From assembly GCF_000151665.1 (NCBI RefSeq), contig NW_013171838.1, positions 447,001 through 511,000 on the forward strand: a DNA stretch of 64,000 bases. Reading direction: 5' to 3'. The DNA comes from Blastocystis hominis. Its lineage: Eukaryota > Sar > Bigyra > Opalinata > Blastocystidae. Of this stretch, positions 27,443-39,834 are shown in pieces. The notes beneath the pieces are model-generated. The model was not told the origin of the DNA and did not search any database. It saw only the letters and a program-made list of their open reading frames with translations. Position numbers and translations under genes: made by a program. Each line of letters opens with the position of its first letter. The stretch's first letter is position 1.

Positions 27443-28201
27443 ATACAAGTGGATAGTTGCTTTAGTTATTTTTTCAATTATATTCTTTTGTTTTCTATAC
27501 GAATCTTAAGTGGATCAAGCAAGGATGATAGGAAGATAGCGGTGAGTTCCTTTGTGTTTGTGTTTTGTAATACATTTTTCTCCTTTGAACAACTTGATGG
27601 ACAAACTGAAAGTTGAATTCCTTGGGTTGGATGAATAGTTTGATCCTACCTCTTTTCCGAACCATGAAGAAAATCCGTTCTTTGAATAACAGACATAATC
27701 CAGTTGTGAAATCATTAGATATGTCGATAACTCCCAATATTTTCCTCTGTACAGAACGAATTACAAAGAATTAGTTTGCAGTTCGTTATCATTGTAGTAA
27801 CAGAATACCCTACTCTAATGCAATCGTTTCATATCATTATTCCTTTCTCATCCCTTGAACTTTTCGTATTTGATCTTAATAAACCATCATATCGCTTCAC
27901 TCATTGTAGTAGCTACTGTTTCTCACCAATATTAGGGAAATTCATGCACTTTGTATGACCATTCTCCTTGTAACGGAAATTACGGGACCGAAAATTTATT
28001 GAATATATAGGAAATGTAATAATAAGCAATCTCTCGACTGCGATCGGTTTCACACGAATTCCGGTTAAATTACCAGGATTCAGGAAAACTGGAGCATCTC
28101 ATTGCTGAAACTGTTTGCAGGAATATACATGAGCGTACCAGGTTTGTTTCCTAATTTCAAAAAATTGTACGTTTTTCTCCATAGGAATCGGATAATTCAG
28201 A
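27443..28201. other. Gene-poor interval with unassigned minus-strand frames
   Basis: Overlapping minus-strand frames of 66-80 codons lie at 27495-27737, but none shows a conserved motif or a consistent splice pattern. The last ~60 bases before 28202 look like a 5' leader, with a possible intron from GTTTGTTTCC to CCATAG. Confidence 0.4.
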
Positions 28202-30406
28202 ATGGCTGAACAATCCGAGGTATTGAACGACCCAGAATGTATTTTCGAAGTGAAGGAGCAAATCGGCAAAGGGTAGGCGGTGATTTCTGAAAATCCTTTT
28301 TAGGTCTTATGGATCTGTTGTACGCGCTACACACAGACAATCCGGAAGAGTGGTAGCGATAAAAATCATTCCTATAGAATCTGAAACTGATATTTTCATA
28401 AAAGAGACTCAGCTAATGAAAAAATGTAATTCTGAATTTATAGTAAAATATTTCGGAAGTTATGTGAAAAATGTTGATCTCTGGGTGAGTTTACTTTTGT
28501 GGGGTTATTTTGTAGATTATAATGGAGTATTGTGGAGCAGGGTCAATGAGTGACTTGATGAAGAAGGGGCAATATGTAATCTACGAAGAGGAAATCAGAT
28601 TTATCATGGCTCAAATTCTGTTGGGCCTGGCTCATCTGCACAGCTTAAACATGATTCACAGAGTCATTTTGAGTGACTGGATTGACCATAGGATATCAAG
28701 GCAGGCAACATTTTGTTAACTGACGAGGGAGTTGCCAAGTTGGCGGACTTCGGAGTGTCCATTCAGCTCGACAACTCGTCAGCGAAGCGAAAAACCTTTA
28801 TCGGCACTCCCTTTTGGATGGCTCCAGAGGTCATCAAAGAAGAGGAATACAATTCTCTGGTCGTTTCACGGTGCTTGCATAATTTCCAGGCGGATATTTG
28901 GTCTCTCGGCATCACTGCGATCGAGCTGGCGGATGGCGTTCCTCCCTACTCTACGATGCATCCCATGCGTGTAGATGTCGCTCCCTGTCTGCTAGCTAGG
29001 CGATTTTCCTCATTCCGAACCGTCCAGCGCCGCGTCTTCGCAACGAGCAGAAATGGACGCACGAGTTTGTGGATTTCGTGGCCAGCTGTCTGGTGAAGGA
29101 CCCGAAGAAGCGTCCCTCCGCGAAGGAATTGCTGAAGGTAGGCACGGCCGGCGCGTTCGACCTAGCACCCCTTCGTCGCCGATCTGGTGCCCAAGCTGCA
29201 GAACAACACGGCCGACTTCACCATCATGAAGGACATGATTAAGCGGCTCCGCGAGAAGCAGAGCACCTCCAAGGTCACTGGACCCAACGTCCTCAGGCCT
29301 CTCCAGCCCCTCCAGCCTGTGCAGGCTGTGCAGTCCGCGCAGCCCGCGCAACCTGCGCAGTCCGCTCATCTCGCATCGCCTGCACAGCCTGCACAGCCTG
29401 CACAGCCTGCACAGCCTGCAGCGCCTACCCAATCCTCGCAGCCCTCGCAGCCTACCCAGCCCTCGAGGACCAAGCAGGTTCTCTCGACTTCCTCGGCCAC
29501 TCCCTCGACTCCGTCTTCGCAGACTCCTCGAGCGGTCATCCAAGTCACGCAAGCCACGCCTACCTCGCCCAAACTCGCTCCTGCGCCGCTCGTGCGTCCC
29601 GGCTCGCCCAACCCCAACGCTCGCTCCTCCCTCTTCAAATCGGCCAACAGCGTGGTTCCTTCCTCGCTCCCCGACCTCTCCCCAGGGGGCCAGGCGAAGC
29701 CCGCGATGCACAGCCCTCCCCTCAAGCCCCACACGCTCGCCTCCACCTCAGGAAACGCATCGATCGTCTCGAACGCCTCGGGCAGCCAGACCCCCAAGCA
29801 GTGGCCGCAGAGCTCCACGCCTCGACTGAGCTCCAACCCGGGCGCCGAGCGAACCTCCCCGTCGATCGCGTCCCCGCGCGGGTCGCTGAGTCCCCCGCGG
29901 AGCATGCCGGGCATGGGCGATAACATGTCGGCGACGGGAACGATGGTGGTGCTGGAGAAAAGCGAGGAGTCCGTGAGGAGTAGGGAGGTGCCCAAGAAGA
30001 TCTCGCTCATTCCCGTGCAGGGAACGGAGATGGATCGAAGCGTGCCTTCGGTTAAGTCTGCACAGCCGCAGCATGCTGTGAATCGGAGCAGTCTGCCGAC
30101 GCTCTTGACGTCCAGCTCGATGGGTCGATGTAAGAACGAAGCGCATATTTTTGAGACAAAGCACAACCCCAACCTCGCGCAGGATTCAATCTGGACGGGA
30201 TGGTGGATAGCATCTTCCCTATGAAAGACATGAAACAAACTAGACTCAAAACGAGTGTAGAGCGAGGAGGAAGGGAGTTTAAGGTGTAGGAGAGCGAAAA
30301 GAGGAACCAGATGAGAGCTGCATTGATAAAGCAGTTTAAGGAGGATGTTAATTTGCTGATCAGTGCCTATAAAAAGGAAATAAATGATTTATACACTCAA
30401 CAGTAA
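28202..30406 (+). CDS. MST/Hippo-type Ste20 protein kinase with SARAH-like tail
   Basis: The spliced kinase domain has all core motifs: [32 protein letters not shown] and a T-loop [15 protein letters not shown], then [15 protein letters not shown] and [10 protein letters not shown]. The closest pattern is MST1/2 (STK3/4). A ~250-residue Pro/Gln/Ala/Ser-rich linker includes repeated QPAQPA units at 29340-29470. The final exon encodes a basic helical segment ([24 protein letters not shown]) in the place of the SARAH dimerisation helix. Introns are 29-61 nt. Encoded TAA with TGTTTGTT at 30417. Known role: upstream kinase of Hippo/NDR signalling; the AGC kinase downstream in this window could be unrelated. 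Confidence 0.88.
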
Positions 30407-30416
30407 ATAGATGTCT

Positions 30417-30437
30417 TGTTTGTTTGTGAAACAAACA
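30417..30437. terminator. Back-to-back 3'-end elements of convergent genes
   Basis: TGTTTGTT on the plus strand (30417-30424) serves the kinase. Its complement AACAAACA at 30430-30437 serves the convergent EF-hand gene. The two messages would end within about 75 bases of each other. Confidence 0.7.
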
Positions 30438-30477
30438 CATCGAATAGTGGATTGTGTGACAGACAATTGGAACAGGC

Positions 30478-30791
30478 CTAGGCCTCTTCTTCAGCACTGG
30501 GATCCTCGGGTCGAATGCGGAAAAAGTGTTTAATCATTTCAAAATCATAAGACTCCTTTTTATCTGGGTTAATTACATCGAGAAGGCTGTAAAGCGTATC
30601 AAAGTCGATGTCGACTTCCGCTTCGATAAGAATTTGCTTGAACTCATCGAACGAAATCAGTCCGTCCTTATCGTGGTCGACATAGTCGAACAAAAACTTG
30701 ATATCGTCAATCTAAAGCAAGATAAGAAACAAACGGGTCAAGATGAACGGCCTACATCTTCAGCACTTAGTTCTCTCTCTACGACTGCCAT
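30478..30791 (-). CDS. Small EF-hand protein
   Basis: Two exons; ATG at 30791, a short first exon (MAVVERELSAED), an intron with acceptor TTTAG, then the main exon. One canonical calcium loop DHDKDGLISFDEF is present. A second half-site (DVINPDKKESYDFEMI) is degenerate, lacking several acidic ligands. The length (~87 aa) is shorter than calmodulin and closer to single-EF regulatory proteins. The tail is acidic. Probably a calcium sensor or light-chain-like subunit; the partner is unknown. Confidence 0.75.
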
Positions 30792-31080
30792 CTCACTGGA
30801 AAAGTGGAAATGGCATTTTGTCAAAACCGCGGGAATATGCCATTTTGAGCAGCAAAAATAATAAACAATTGGGAAAGAATAATGGGCAATATGATTCAGA
30901 CCACCGCAGAAGAAAGACGTATGATGTTCAGCATGCTAGGGAATGTCGCACATTTAGAAAATGTGGTATTTATAAATAAATACACACTATTATCAGGTAA
31001 TAGGACTAGCCATAATTATTATGGCGTAACAACTATTCTCAATGAAACGCCCTGATGAAAGGTGGAATTATAATTTTTTA

Positions 31081-33551
31081 ATGAATATACGTACAACAGC
31101 AGTTGTAGTATTAGTTTTTGCTGCAGTTTCTTATTTTTCTTCGACCTGTTCGTACTGAACCTCCGCGTCACTCTGTAGATGCCTCGAAAAGTCTGAATGA
31201 ACGAGATGCTACAAAGCCAGTATTAGAGATTCTAGGTGTGTACCCAGGAGTGGATACTATCGACATTTGGTTATCGCTTGATCAGGAAGGAATGGTTGAC
31301 TGTGTTGCCGTGGAAACTACTGATCCCGTCCCGGATAAGAATGCTTTCAGGGAGTTGGTTAAAGCGAATGGGAACAACACCTATGTAACTATTAAGGAAT
31401 TGAAGACGGAACATGACTATCATGTTTATTGCTATGCCGAAAACGCGTATGAGATGAGTCCTGAACAGCCAATCTCATCAACTCTACAAGTTACAAAAAC
31501 CTTTGCTTTAGGTAATGCTCCTGTGCTTTTGATCGGAGACCTGGCTCCTGACCGAGAGGGTGTTGTTTTGGACGTTGTGTCTACTGATCCTGGAACTGTG
31601 TATTGCATGGTCTTACCTCTCGAGGAGGAAGGAATGTGCAAGTACAGAGTCCGAAATGAGGGAAAGGAGGTTCCTGTGGCCTCGTACGAGACCAAAGAAT
31701 TGAGCACCAGCGGTCTGACTCCTGCTACTCAGTACGCCGTGTATTGCACTGCTGAGTCGACGAGCAATGTTCCCATGCGTTCCGATGTCGAGAAGGTGTC
31801 GAGACATTTTACTACTCTGGAGCCCAAAGAATCTCCCCTTGTATTCACCCTTCGAATCCTGGCTACCGTGTTCTGCGTCTGCATGTCCGGTATTTTCAGC
31901 GGACTGAACCTGGGTTTGATGGGTCTGGATCTGATCTCGCTTCGAATGGTCGCTGATACCAACATCGAAGAAATCGGAGGAGATAACGTGGATCCCAAGG
32001 AGCTCGAGGACCTAAAGCGAGACAAGCGCAACGCACAGCTGATTTATCCCATCCGAAAGAAGGGAAACTTGCTGCTGTGCACCCTTCTGATCGGAAACGT
32101 CATGGTGAACTCCATCATTTCCATTCTCACCGCTGATATGACCACTGGATTCATCGGTTTCCTGATCTCCACCTGTTTGATCACTGCGTTCGGAGAGATC
32201 ATCCCACAGGCCTACGGATCGCGCCACGCTCTGGAGATCGGAGCGATGTCCGCGACGCTGGTCCGCATCATCATCGGCATCCTGTGGATTATCTGCAAGC
32301 CCGTGTCCATGCTGCTGGATTACTTCCTGGGCGATGAGCTGGGCGCGGTGTACAACCGATACCAGCTCTACACGATGTTTGAGCTCTACAAAGAGCATAG
32401 CACCTTCCGCAAGGACACGATCAGTACCATGCAGGGAGCTCTGGTGATGGACACCAAGTCAATTCTGGATCACATGCATCCGCTGGATACGGTGTACATG
32501 ATCCCCGATACGACCATGCTGGACTACTCGACCTGTCTGGACATCTTCCGACGCGGCTACAGCCGAATCCCCGTGTTCCACGACGATCGTCAGAACATTG
32601 TGGGCGTGCTGCACGTGAAGGAGCTGATCATGATCGACCCCAACCAGTGCGTGAGCGTGCAGTCGATCCTCAAGCTCTTCCCCAGCAGCATTCTGGTCAT
32701 CAATTCGAACCGCACCGTCAGCGACTCCATTCGCGACATGGTCAACTCGCACACCGAGCTGGCGTTCGTGTCGCGCACGATCGAGAACAAGGACATCGAC
32801 AACACCATGGAGATCGCCGGTATCATCACTCTGGAGGACTGCATCAAGGCCGTCATGCGGCTTGAGCTGGTCGACGAGACCTCGCTCATGGAGGCTCGCA
32901 ACGCCTCCGGCTCGCTCATGAGCGTGTTCAACAACCTCACTCTGAACAGTCTGGACTCCACGACGCTGGACATCCTGGGCTGCTTCATCAACCAGGCGCT
33001 GGGCAACCAGGGCTACCATCTCCCCGAGGACGTGATCCGCAATCTGATCCGCGAGGGAACGATCAGCAAGGTGACCACGAGCGACCCGCCGCTGTACGAG
33101 GTGGGCAAGCCGTGCGACTTCGCGACGATCATCATGCAGGGCGTGTTCACGATGGTGGTGGGAGAGGACCGCATGGTGACGGAGAAGCCCATCTTCTCGG
33201 TGATCAACCTGTCGAGTCTTTTGGAGGATAGCTTCATGTAGGAGGAAGAGAGGGCGGATTGACGCGTAGATCTTCGGTTTCTTTAGAGCTCCACGAGCGT
33301 CCCATCGTGGATATGTTCACCAACAAGGTGACGGGATTCAATTGCGAGGGATACGTCCTCAAGATCACCAAGGCGTAGGCGTGGGATTGGGGCGTGACTT
33401 GTGTAGGGCTGCCGATAAGCTGAACTTGAAGGCGCGATTGGTCCCGCTGCGAAGCAACTCCGTGAGTGTGACCGGAGCAGGCGGTTCTGAATACAGTGTG
33501 ATGCTGCCGTTCGAGATTGAAATGCCGGAGGAGTCGGAGAAGACGAATTGA
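31081..33551 (+). CDS. CNNM/ACDP-type metal transporter
   Basis: A signal peptide exon (MNIRTTAVVVLVFAAVSYF) is spliced to a long exon. The N-terminal lumenal part has two fibronectin-III-like modules (TEHDYHVYCYAEN, TPATQYAVYCTAES). Then the CNNM membrane domain (MSGIFSGLNLGLMGLDLISL, GNVMVNSIISIL, TAFGEIIPQAYG), a CBS pair (STCLDIFRRGYSRIPVF, VGVLHVKELIMID, IAGIITLEDCIKAVM) and a cyclic-nucleotide-binding-like C-terminus. Two further small exons after 33240 complete the protein (TGA 33549-33551). Known relatives move or sense Mg2+. TGTTTGTT at 33581. Confidence 0.9.
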
Positions 33552-33589
33552 GGTGAGGGATATCAAACTGCTTTTTGGCTTGTTTGTTC

Positions 33590-33712
33590 GAATGGATCGA
33601 ATGGTTCGAATGGATCGAATGGATCGAATGGATCGAATAGCTCGAATGGATTGAATAGCTCATATGGATCGAATGGATTGAATAGCTCGGATGGCTCGAT
33701 TAGCAATTCATA
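33590..33712. repeat. Minisatellite of ~10-bp GAATGGATC-type units
   Basis: About a dozen drifting copies (GAATGGATC, GAATAGCTC, GAATGGATT) start directly after the TGTTTGTT of the CNNM gene and end ~70 bases before LTO1. Confidence 0.8.
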
Positions 33713-33781
33713 GTCTTCCGAAATCCGTTCTTGTAGGGGGTGAGATGACAGGGTCAGAATGTACTCATTGGCTGTAGAACC

Positions 33782-34278
33782 ATGGCTGATGTGAGTAAGT
33801 TGAGCGATGAACAAGTCGACCAGGTTTTTGAAGACTGCTTGAATTTAGAAAATGCATTCTATAAGAGAGGATGGGATGACGGGTTTGCAAAAGTCAACAA
33901 GGAGGCCGTTCGGGATGGAGAAAACTACGGGTACTTTTCTTTACATGAATGCGTCATGCGCATAGCAAGCTGTACGGATTTACTACTTCCAGCATCATCC
34001 ATTACTGCAAGTCGATCTTGGCCACGTTGGTCCGTGACGCTGTGCTCGACGAGATGAATGCGATCACGTATTATCTATGCTGCTATGCTCACTCGACAGC
34101 CAAGCCAAGAAGCAGGCGATGCGAACTCTAATCATTCGTATCGAAAAGATGGAGGTATGTCTATTTGCTCTGTGGAGGACCATAGGCGGAAGAAGCATAT
34201 GATCAAACGAACCTCGTATCCATGGTGAGACGGTTCAACGTGCTCATGGACCGCGTGGGACTCCCCGATATGAAGTAG
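33782..34278 (+). CDS. LTO1: LTO1/Yae1-type deca-GX3 protein
   Basis: After splicing, the N-terminus LENAFYKRGWDDGFAKVNKEAVRDGENYGKLYGF has the spaced glycines (GX3 motif) of LTO1/Yae1 proteins. A helical C-terminus (KKQAMRTLIIRIEKMEAEEAYDQTN) follows. The introns phase correctly if a 32-nt intron is placed in the third exon region. Known: LTO1 with Yae1 links the cytosolic iron-sulphur assembly machinery to ABCE1/Rli1 for ribosome recycling. The size (~130 aa) fits. Confidence 0.75.
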
Positions 34279-34491
34279 CCGAAATGGATCATGTACTCAT
34301 TTAGAATTTTAATTCCCGAAGAGAATGAAGACGTATCCTTTTAATTCCTCTCATTTGTTTGTTAAAAATCGAAAAATATCGGAAAGGGGAAGGATAGCGG
34401 TATCCCACGGTCTCTCATTTGCCTTTTCAGGTGACAAATTGATTGGGTTCAAGTTTTTCTTGATCTCAATTTTCTTTCTACCATTTGACGC

Positions 34492-35293
34492 ATGATTGAG
34501 ATTGATGTTTACTATGACTTTGCGTGCCCGTGGTGTTATGTAGGATTACTTCGTCTTGATGCAGTATGGTGGAGCACTTTTTAGATAATCTGTAGGCGCT
34601 TTCGCAGTTCCACGAAAAAGTAGATGTCAGAGGTCACACTGTATTCCTTGGTCTATCTGTTGATTTTAGTATATGATTGATCCCGCGACATCTTTGGATG
34701 GAGAAACCGTGGAAGGGTACGTGGCAGTTGAAATGGCTAAGTTCCAGATATTCTATGCGTAGATGGGGATCAACTGATTGGATCAACGGATTAAGGGAAA
34801 GTGGAAAGAAGGACAGGATCACGTTCAACAATTGGAAGTAGGTTGCAGAGTTTGCTCACCACATGCAGATTTTGGCCGAATTCGTTCAACGCCCATCGAG
34901 TCATGATGTACGCTCGGTCCATCCATTTCAAGGACGTTCACAATCTCGCCCTTACAATATACAACGCCGTTTATGAACAAGGCGAAAATATCAGCCTAGT
35001 TGAGACACTAAACCGTTTGGCAGAACAAACCGGGTTGTACGGAGTCAAAGAAATGCTGGAATCCGACAGATTCATCGAAGAGGTTTTCGAGGAAGACGAT
35101 TTCGCTAAATGCGACCTTGAAATTCAGTACTGCTTTCGTTTGGGTGCTTAGAAACAGGGGAGTCCCTTACTTCATCGTGAATGACCGGTTCTACTTGGAG
35201 GGAGCCAATCCACCTTCTGCCTTTCTTAATGTTTTTCAAATCATGGAGAGGATGCTAGCGAATGAGAAAGCTTTGTGTATCGATGGTAACTAG
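34492..35293 (+). CDS. DsbA-family (FrnE-like) thiol oxidoreductase
   Basis: The first exon encodes DVYYDFACPWCYVG, with a CPWC active site in the thioredoxin context. Later exons carry the helical insert (NSFNAHRVMMYARSIHF, YEQGENISLVETLNRLAEQTGL) and the C-terminal NRGVPYFIVNDRFYLEGANPPSAF with the cis-Pro motif. This order matches FrnE/2-hydroxychromene-isomerase-like DsbA proteins. The intron after CPWCY is longer and its exact acceptor is uncertain. No signal peptide is visible. Encoded TAG, with TGTTTGTT at 35370. Confidence 0.82.
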
Positions 35294-35427
35294 GTATCTG
35301 CTTGCCATCTGTATTCCTTTGGGATATTTTTATATTAATATAAACCTATTAATATCTTGCATATTCTGTTGTTTGTTTTAGAAAAGGGAAGGAGTGGCTG
35401 GCTATTCGGGAAGGAGTTTGGCTAATC

Positions 35428-36598
35428 ATGGTTTGGTCTTCCGGATCGAAGCCGCTTTTGGACAAAAACGTTCATGTGTGCATCGTAGGACTCGGAGGAT
35501 TGGGGTGCGAGGTAAAAACGGCGAATGGGTAGCATTGTAGGTCGCAACTCTTTTGTGTATGGAGAATGTGAACGAGTTCGTGTTAATTGACATGGATTTA
35601 GTCGAGATTGGTAATATGCGCAGGCAGATCTTATTTTCCTCAAAAGACATCGGTTCGTACAAGGTCGATTGTGTGAAGCGAGCTATTATAGCTCGCAACT
35701 CGACTGCTCACGTTCACTTGTATAAACAGTCATTTCAATCAGTCGATAAGCAACAGTTGTGCTCAGTTCAAGTTATTTTTGGGTGCACCGATAATCTGGA
35801 AGCAAGGGAAGCGATTAACCAATTCGCGCTCACGCACTCGATTGTTTACATTGACGGCGGATCTTCAGGATTTGGAGGCCAAGCTCAGTTGATTCTTCCT
35901 GGAATCACTCCATGCTTCCATTGTCTCTCTTGCCTGTTTTCAACAGAGTCACAACAAATCCCCTTGTGCACGATCCGTTCCCGTCCTACGCGTCCAGAAC
36001 ACTGCATTCTGTATGCTTCAACGGTGTTGTGGGAGAATGCCTTTCAATCTCCTTGCGACATCCACGATGAAGCAGCGTGTCGATGGATTTACGAGAAAGC
36101 GCTGGAGCGAAGTAGAGAATATTCGATCGACGGCGTAACGCTCGAGACGACAAAAGTGGATTAAAAATACAATCTTTAGCGTAGCTTGTTCTGCAAGATG
36201 CGATCATTACCTTACCTGCCACAAACGCGCTTATCGCCTCGTTGATGGTGCGGTTTCTTGATCAACTGACGGAAACAACGGAGATTCGCGAGAATTATCG
36301 AATGTGTTTGTAATCATGTTTTGTGAGAATCAGATATCGCGGTGATGAAATTGAGTTCATTGAAGGATTTTGGATGGAGAGGAACGAATCGTGCGAAGTG
36401 TGTGGCGAGCAGCAGAAAGCCTTGGCGCTCTCCATGCCTTCCAGCAGCACGTTGCAAAGTGTCGTGAATGAATTGAAAGCCAAATTGGATTGCTGTAACG
36501 AAAGCAGCCATGAAACGGTGTTTGTTTCGCTGTGGGCAGGATCGAAATTGCTCTACGCTGAAGTACACTTTGATTGTTCTCTCGAATCCTTATCGTAG
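35428..36598 (+). CDS. UBA3: NEDD8-activating enzyme E1 catalytic subunit UBA3
   Basis: IVGLGGLGCE (nucleotide-binding loop), VLIDMDLVEIGNMRRQILF, GCTDNLEAREAIN and the CxxC pair in TPCFHCLSC are E1 features. IPLCTIRSRPTRPEHCILYA contains the likely catalytic Cys in the UBA3 context. After 29-30-nt introns the C-terminus reads IITLPATNALIAS and ALSMPSSSTLQSVVNELKAKL (ubiquitin-fold-like). At ~390-400 aa it is shorter than animal UBA3 (~460). Known: with APPBP1/ULA1 it activates NEDD8 for cullin modification. UBA2 is an alternative, but the PLCT/PEHC spacing favours UBA3. Confidence 0.82.
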
Positions 36599-36781
36599 AA
36601 ACCCAAATCGCTCCACAAGGCCACGCTTTCCAATCTCTCTCGAAGCTGCTCTGATCTTTCTCTTTCATTTATCGAAGCGCGCATCTCATCGAATCACTCC
36701 GATCAAATCATCTCCATCTCTCTCCATTCCCTTGTTTTCAAACAAACACTCCACCAATCCAATCCAATCCAATCATTCTCC

Positions 36782-39600
36782 TCATTCTTCGTATTGTTCT
36801 CGCAACGTATTCAACACCAGTTCCACATCGCGCTTTTTCAGCATCGGAATCATCACTCTACACTTCATCTCGCCACTCCACTCCCACTTTCGTCCCAGCA
36901 TCGGCAGCTTCTTCACCTCCTTCATTCGCTCCAGCACATGCATCAAAATCTACCCCTCATTCCTCTCTCGCGCCGCCCACCGGCATCGCCACCATCGGAT
37001 ACTTCTCATTCCGCACATCGTCGTCCAGCACGTCCGTGATATGTCCCGACAGCAGCAACTCGAACAGCTGATGAATGTCGTTAAAGCACTGCCTATCCCT
37101 CATTCTACCTCCCCTCCTTCACCCCAAATCCGGCGTGTCGAACTCCTCAACGCGGCTTTCCAGCGTCAGCAAGTCCAGATTCAGATTGAACACGCCCAGC
37201 ACGTTTATCGATCCCTCTCCGTCCGCCAGCAGCGACTGCATGTACTGAGCGATGTGGCGACATGACGTGAACTGGCAGACTTCGATTAGAGAGCGCGGCA
37301 TGAACGACAGTCGCTCGAAGATCGACTTCAAATAGTCCATCACGCGATTGGCGCAGTCGTGCGGCTGCTGCGCCGGATTGGACGGGCAGAGATGCTCGGA
37401 ATCGTCCAGCTCGCTGAGAATTGCCGTGCATTCATTGCCAATTCCTTCGATCATCGCATCTTGAATCTGACTCTGCTGCTCGATGAAATCGTGGCGATAT
37501 TTGTCAAGCGACAACCCGGCATTTCCCATGTGATTATCATCATTCGCTCTACTCCTCAGCAATTCTTCTCAGCTCCGCACAGCAAAATGCGCTGCAGCGC
37601 TTCGACGGCCTTCGCGAACGCGCCGAAATTCAGCGACAGGATCGCCAATTTGTGCACTTCGGACTCTTCGATGCTCTCTTTTTCTCCCTGCAGCGCGCCG
37701 ACCAAACTTTCCAGGATCGCGGTCACCAACTACGCTCAGAATTCGATCGAACGCGCACCTGGTAGAGCGGGGAATAGCTGTCCGTAACGCCCAGCGACGT
37801 CGTAATGCGCCCAAAGCGCAGCATCGCGTTGCTGATCGTCTGCAGAACCGTCGGAACCGTCCCGGTAAACTCGCAGACATACGGGAAACTCTGCGAGTCA
37901 CGCGCTCCCCTCGCGTCTACCGTGGGCGTCTCATCGAGCAGATGGTATTTGGAGATAGGTCCGAAGAAATCCTCGGCGGAATGGATCGTGTACCGCTCGA
38001 AGCGCTCGTTCTCGACGGCGTCGCCGACGTCTCTGCAATGAATCCCCGCGGTGAACCCAACGTCATGACGCTGCTTTTGATGATGTCCACCGACTGCTCC
38101 ACGAGGGAATTTCGCATGTCGTAGATTGATTCCACGTTGAAGAGGAGCGGCTGGCCGCTCATCACGTCGGCGTAGGTCCACACGGAAGTCTAGAGAGGAT
38201 GAGAAGCGATGAGAAGAAGCGAACTTCGATGCTGAGAAGCGTGTCGACGTCGGAAATCGAGCGCAGATGGTAGAGCAGCGCTTCTTTCAGCGTCTTCAGC
38301 TGCTCGTTGAAGAGGTCTTGCATCTACGCTCGCAGCTCCTCGCCTGGCTCACATGCGTGGAGTCGTTGTACAGCAGCGAGCCGCGCTGCAGATTGTCCTC
38401 CACCAAGAAAAACCCGATCGAAGCGTACAGCAGTCCGTTCAATCTGCCGGTTATTTCCCCGTCCATTCACGACAGCGACACGAACTTGCTCGTCTCCAGC
38501 GCCTTCAAGTTCCGACTGGCCAGCAGATCGAAGTCGCACTGCGTCTACGCCTCGCTCGCCTTTCAAGCCAACCCACCTCGCGATTCTCGATGTACAGCCG
38601 CTTGAACTCCGACAGACGACTCGCGTGCTCGAACACGTGCTGGTACTCGAACACCACGCTCAGATCCACCTTCTCCAGAATGTCCTCCACGCCTTCCTTC
38701 TCTATTCGTTACCGCACCGCGGGGATCCGACTCAGTTTGGCGTCGGCGTCTTTATGCTTGCGGTTAAACGCGCGGATCATGCTGGCTTCGCCGATCGTGC
38801 GACAGACCGAGCGAATCTCGCCGCACCATTTGAGGAAGGCGCTGCGGCAGAGGCTCTGGATGAGGGAAACCAAAAGGGGAAACGATGATCTTGTCGGTCT
38901 GCGGCTGAATGAAAGCTTGGAGATTGCGAGTCAAGCGACACTCGGGGACCGTTTTCAGACTGACTTTGAGGGTGTCCAGGGTTTTGAGAGCGAGGTAATA
39001 GTTCTTCTCGTCCACCTGAAATTAAAAACCAAAATAAGAAAAGGGAAACGAGTTTGTTCACACGCTCCACCATGGTGAGGAGACTGTCGAAAATCACGAG
39101 ATCGTCGCTAGCCTTGCCAACATGCTCGAGTGTGTTCTGGTAGGAGATGTAACGCTCGGTTTCGCGAAGAATTCTGGAATGTCAAAAAGGAGGAGAAATT
39201 CTACCGCGTTCCCTTGAAAGATACGTCATCATGGAAGCTTGTAACGTTGTCCTAGGTGTTATCCTTCAAAAAGATCTCGATACTCGTAATGCCTTAACAT
39301 CGCGTCTCATATCTAGAATCTGATCCATATTGTTACAGAACTGAATATAGTTCTTATTACAATTATCTTGTAAAGATCTACATAGAAGCCCTCAAAAACG
39401 ACTTACTGTTTATGATCATCGATATAAGATTTAAGACTTTTCTTAAAAGGCTCGGTCCATCCCCTCTGCAGCACCGTTTTCAGCATAGGAATAATCTACG
39501 CCATATTTCAAACAACACACAAAAAACCTGATAATCCTCATTTAGACCTTGAAGCAAAGCCTCACAACTCTGTTCTGTATCTGCAGGATTTGAACTCATC
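36782..39600 (-). CDS. SEC15: Exocyst subunit Sec15 (EXOC6)
   Basis: The N-terminus (ATG 39600) reads IIPMLKTVLQRGWTEPFKKSLKSYIDDH, like the start of Sec15. Further exons give EKNYYLALKTLDTLK, then the C-terminal block CRHIAQYMQSLLAD, INVLGVFNLNLDLLTLESRVEEF and a final MIPMLKKRDVELVLNTLREQYEE. The gene has many ~28-35-nt introns, several carrying GTTTCCCC strings. Known: Sec15 links the Rab Sec4/Rab11 to the exocyst for tethering secretory vesicles. The TGTTTGTT signal on the minus strand is at 36741-36748. Exon boundaries in the middle are approximate. Confidence 0.8.
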
Positions 39601-39834
39601 GTATTCTATACAGATTTTCACCTTCCCTGAAAACGGCAAAATGGATTATTCATCCCTTCTTCATATTATCCACCGATATCAATCAGTAAGTATTAAGAAG
39701 GGGTAGAAAATTAAAAAAAAAGAGCGGATTCCAACAAACACACACACTAACAAAACATTAAGGAAACAAGTCTTGCAATCCATAATCATTCGACAACATG
39801 GGCCTATGCATCATCCACACGCTTCCCAACCCTC

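Noticed and set aside
27495-27737. Possible small minus-strand gene
   Set aside because: No conserved segment, no consistent introns and no 3' element; left as unassigned.
29010-30238. Minus-strand frames of 240-290 codons opposite the MST kinase
   Set aside because: Shadow of the Pro/Gln/Ser-rich linker; the kinase frame has all catalytic motifs.
33590-33712. CRISPR-like array
   Set aside because: Units are ~10 bp and contiguous without spacers; it is a minisatellite in a eukaryotic genome.
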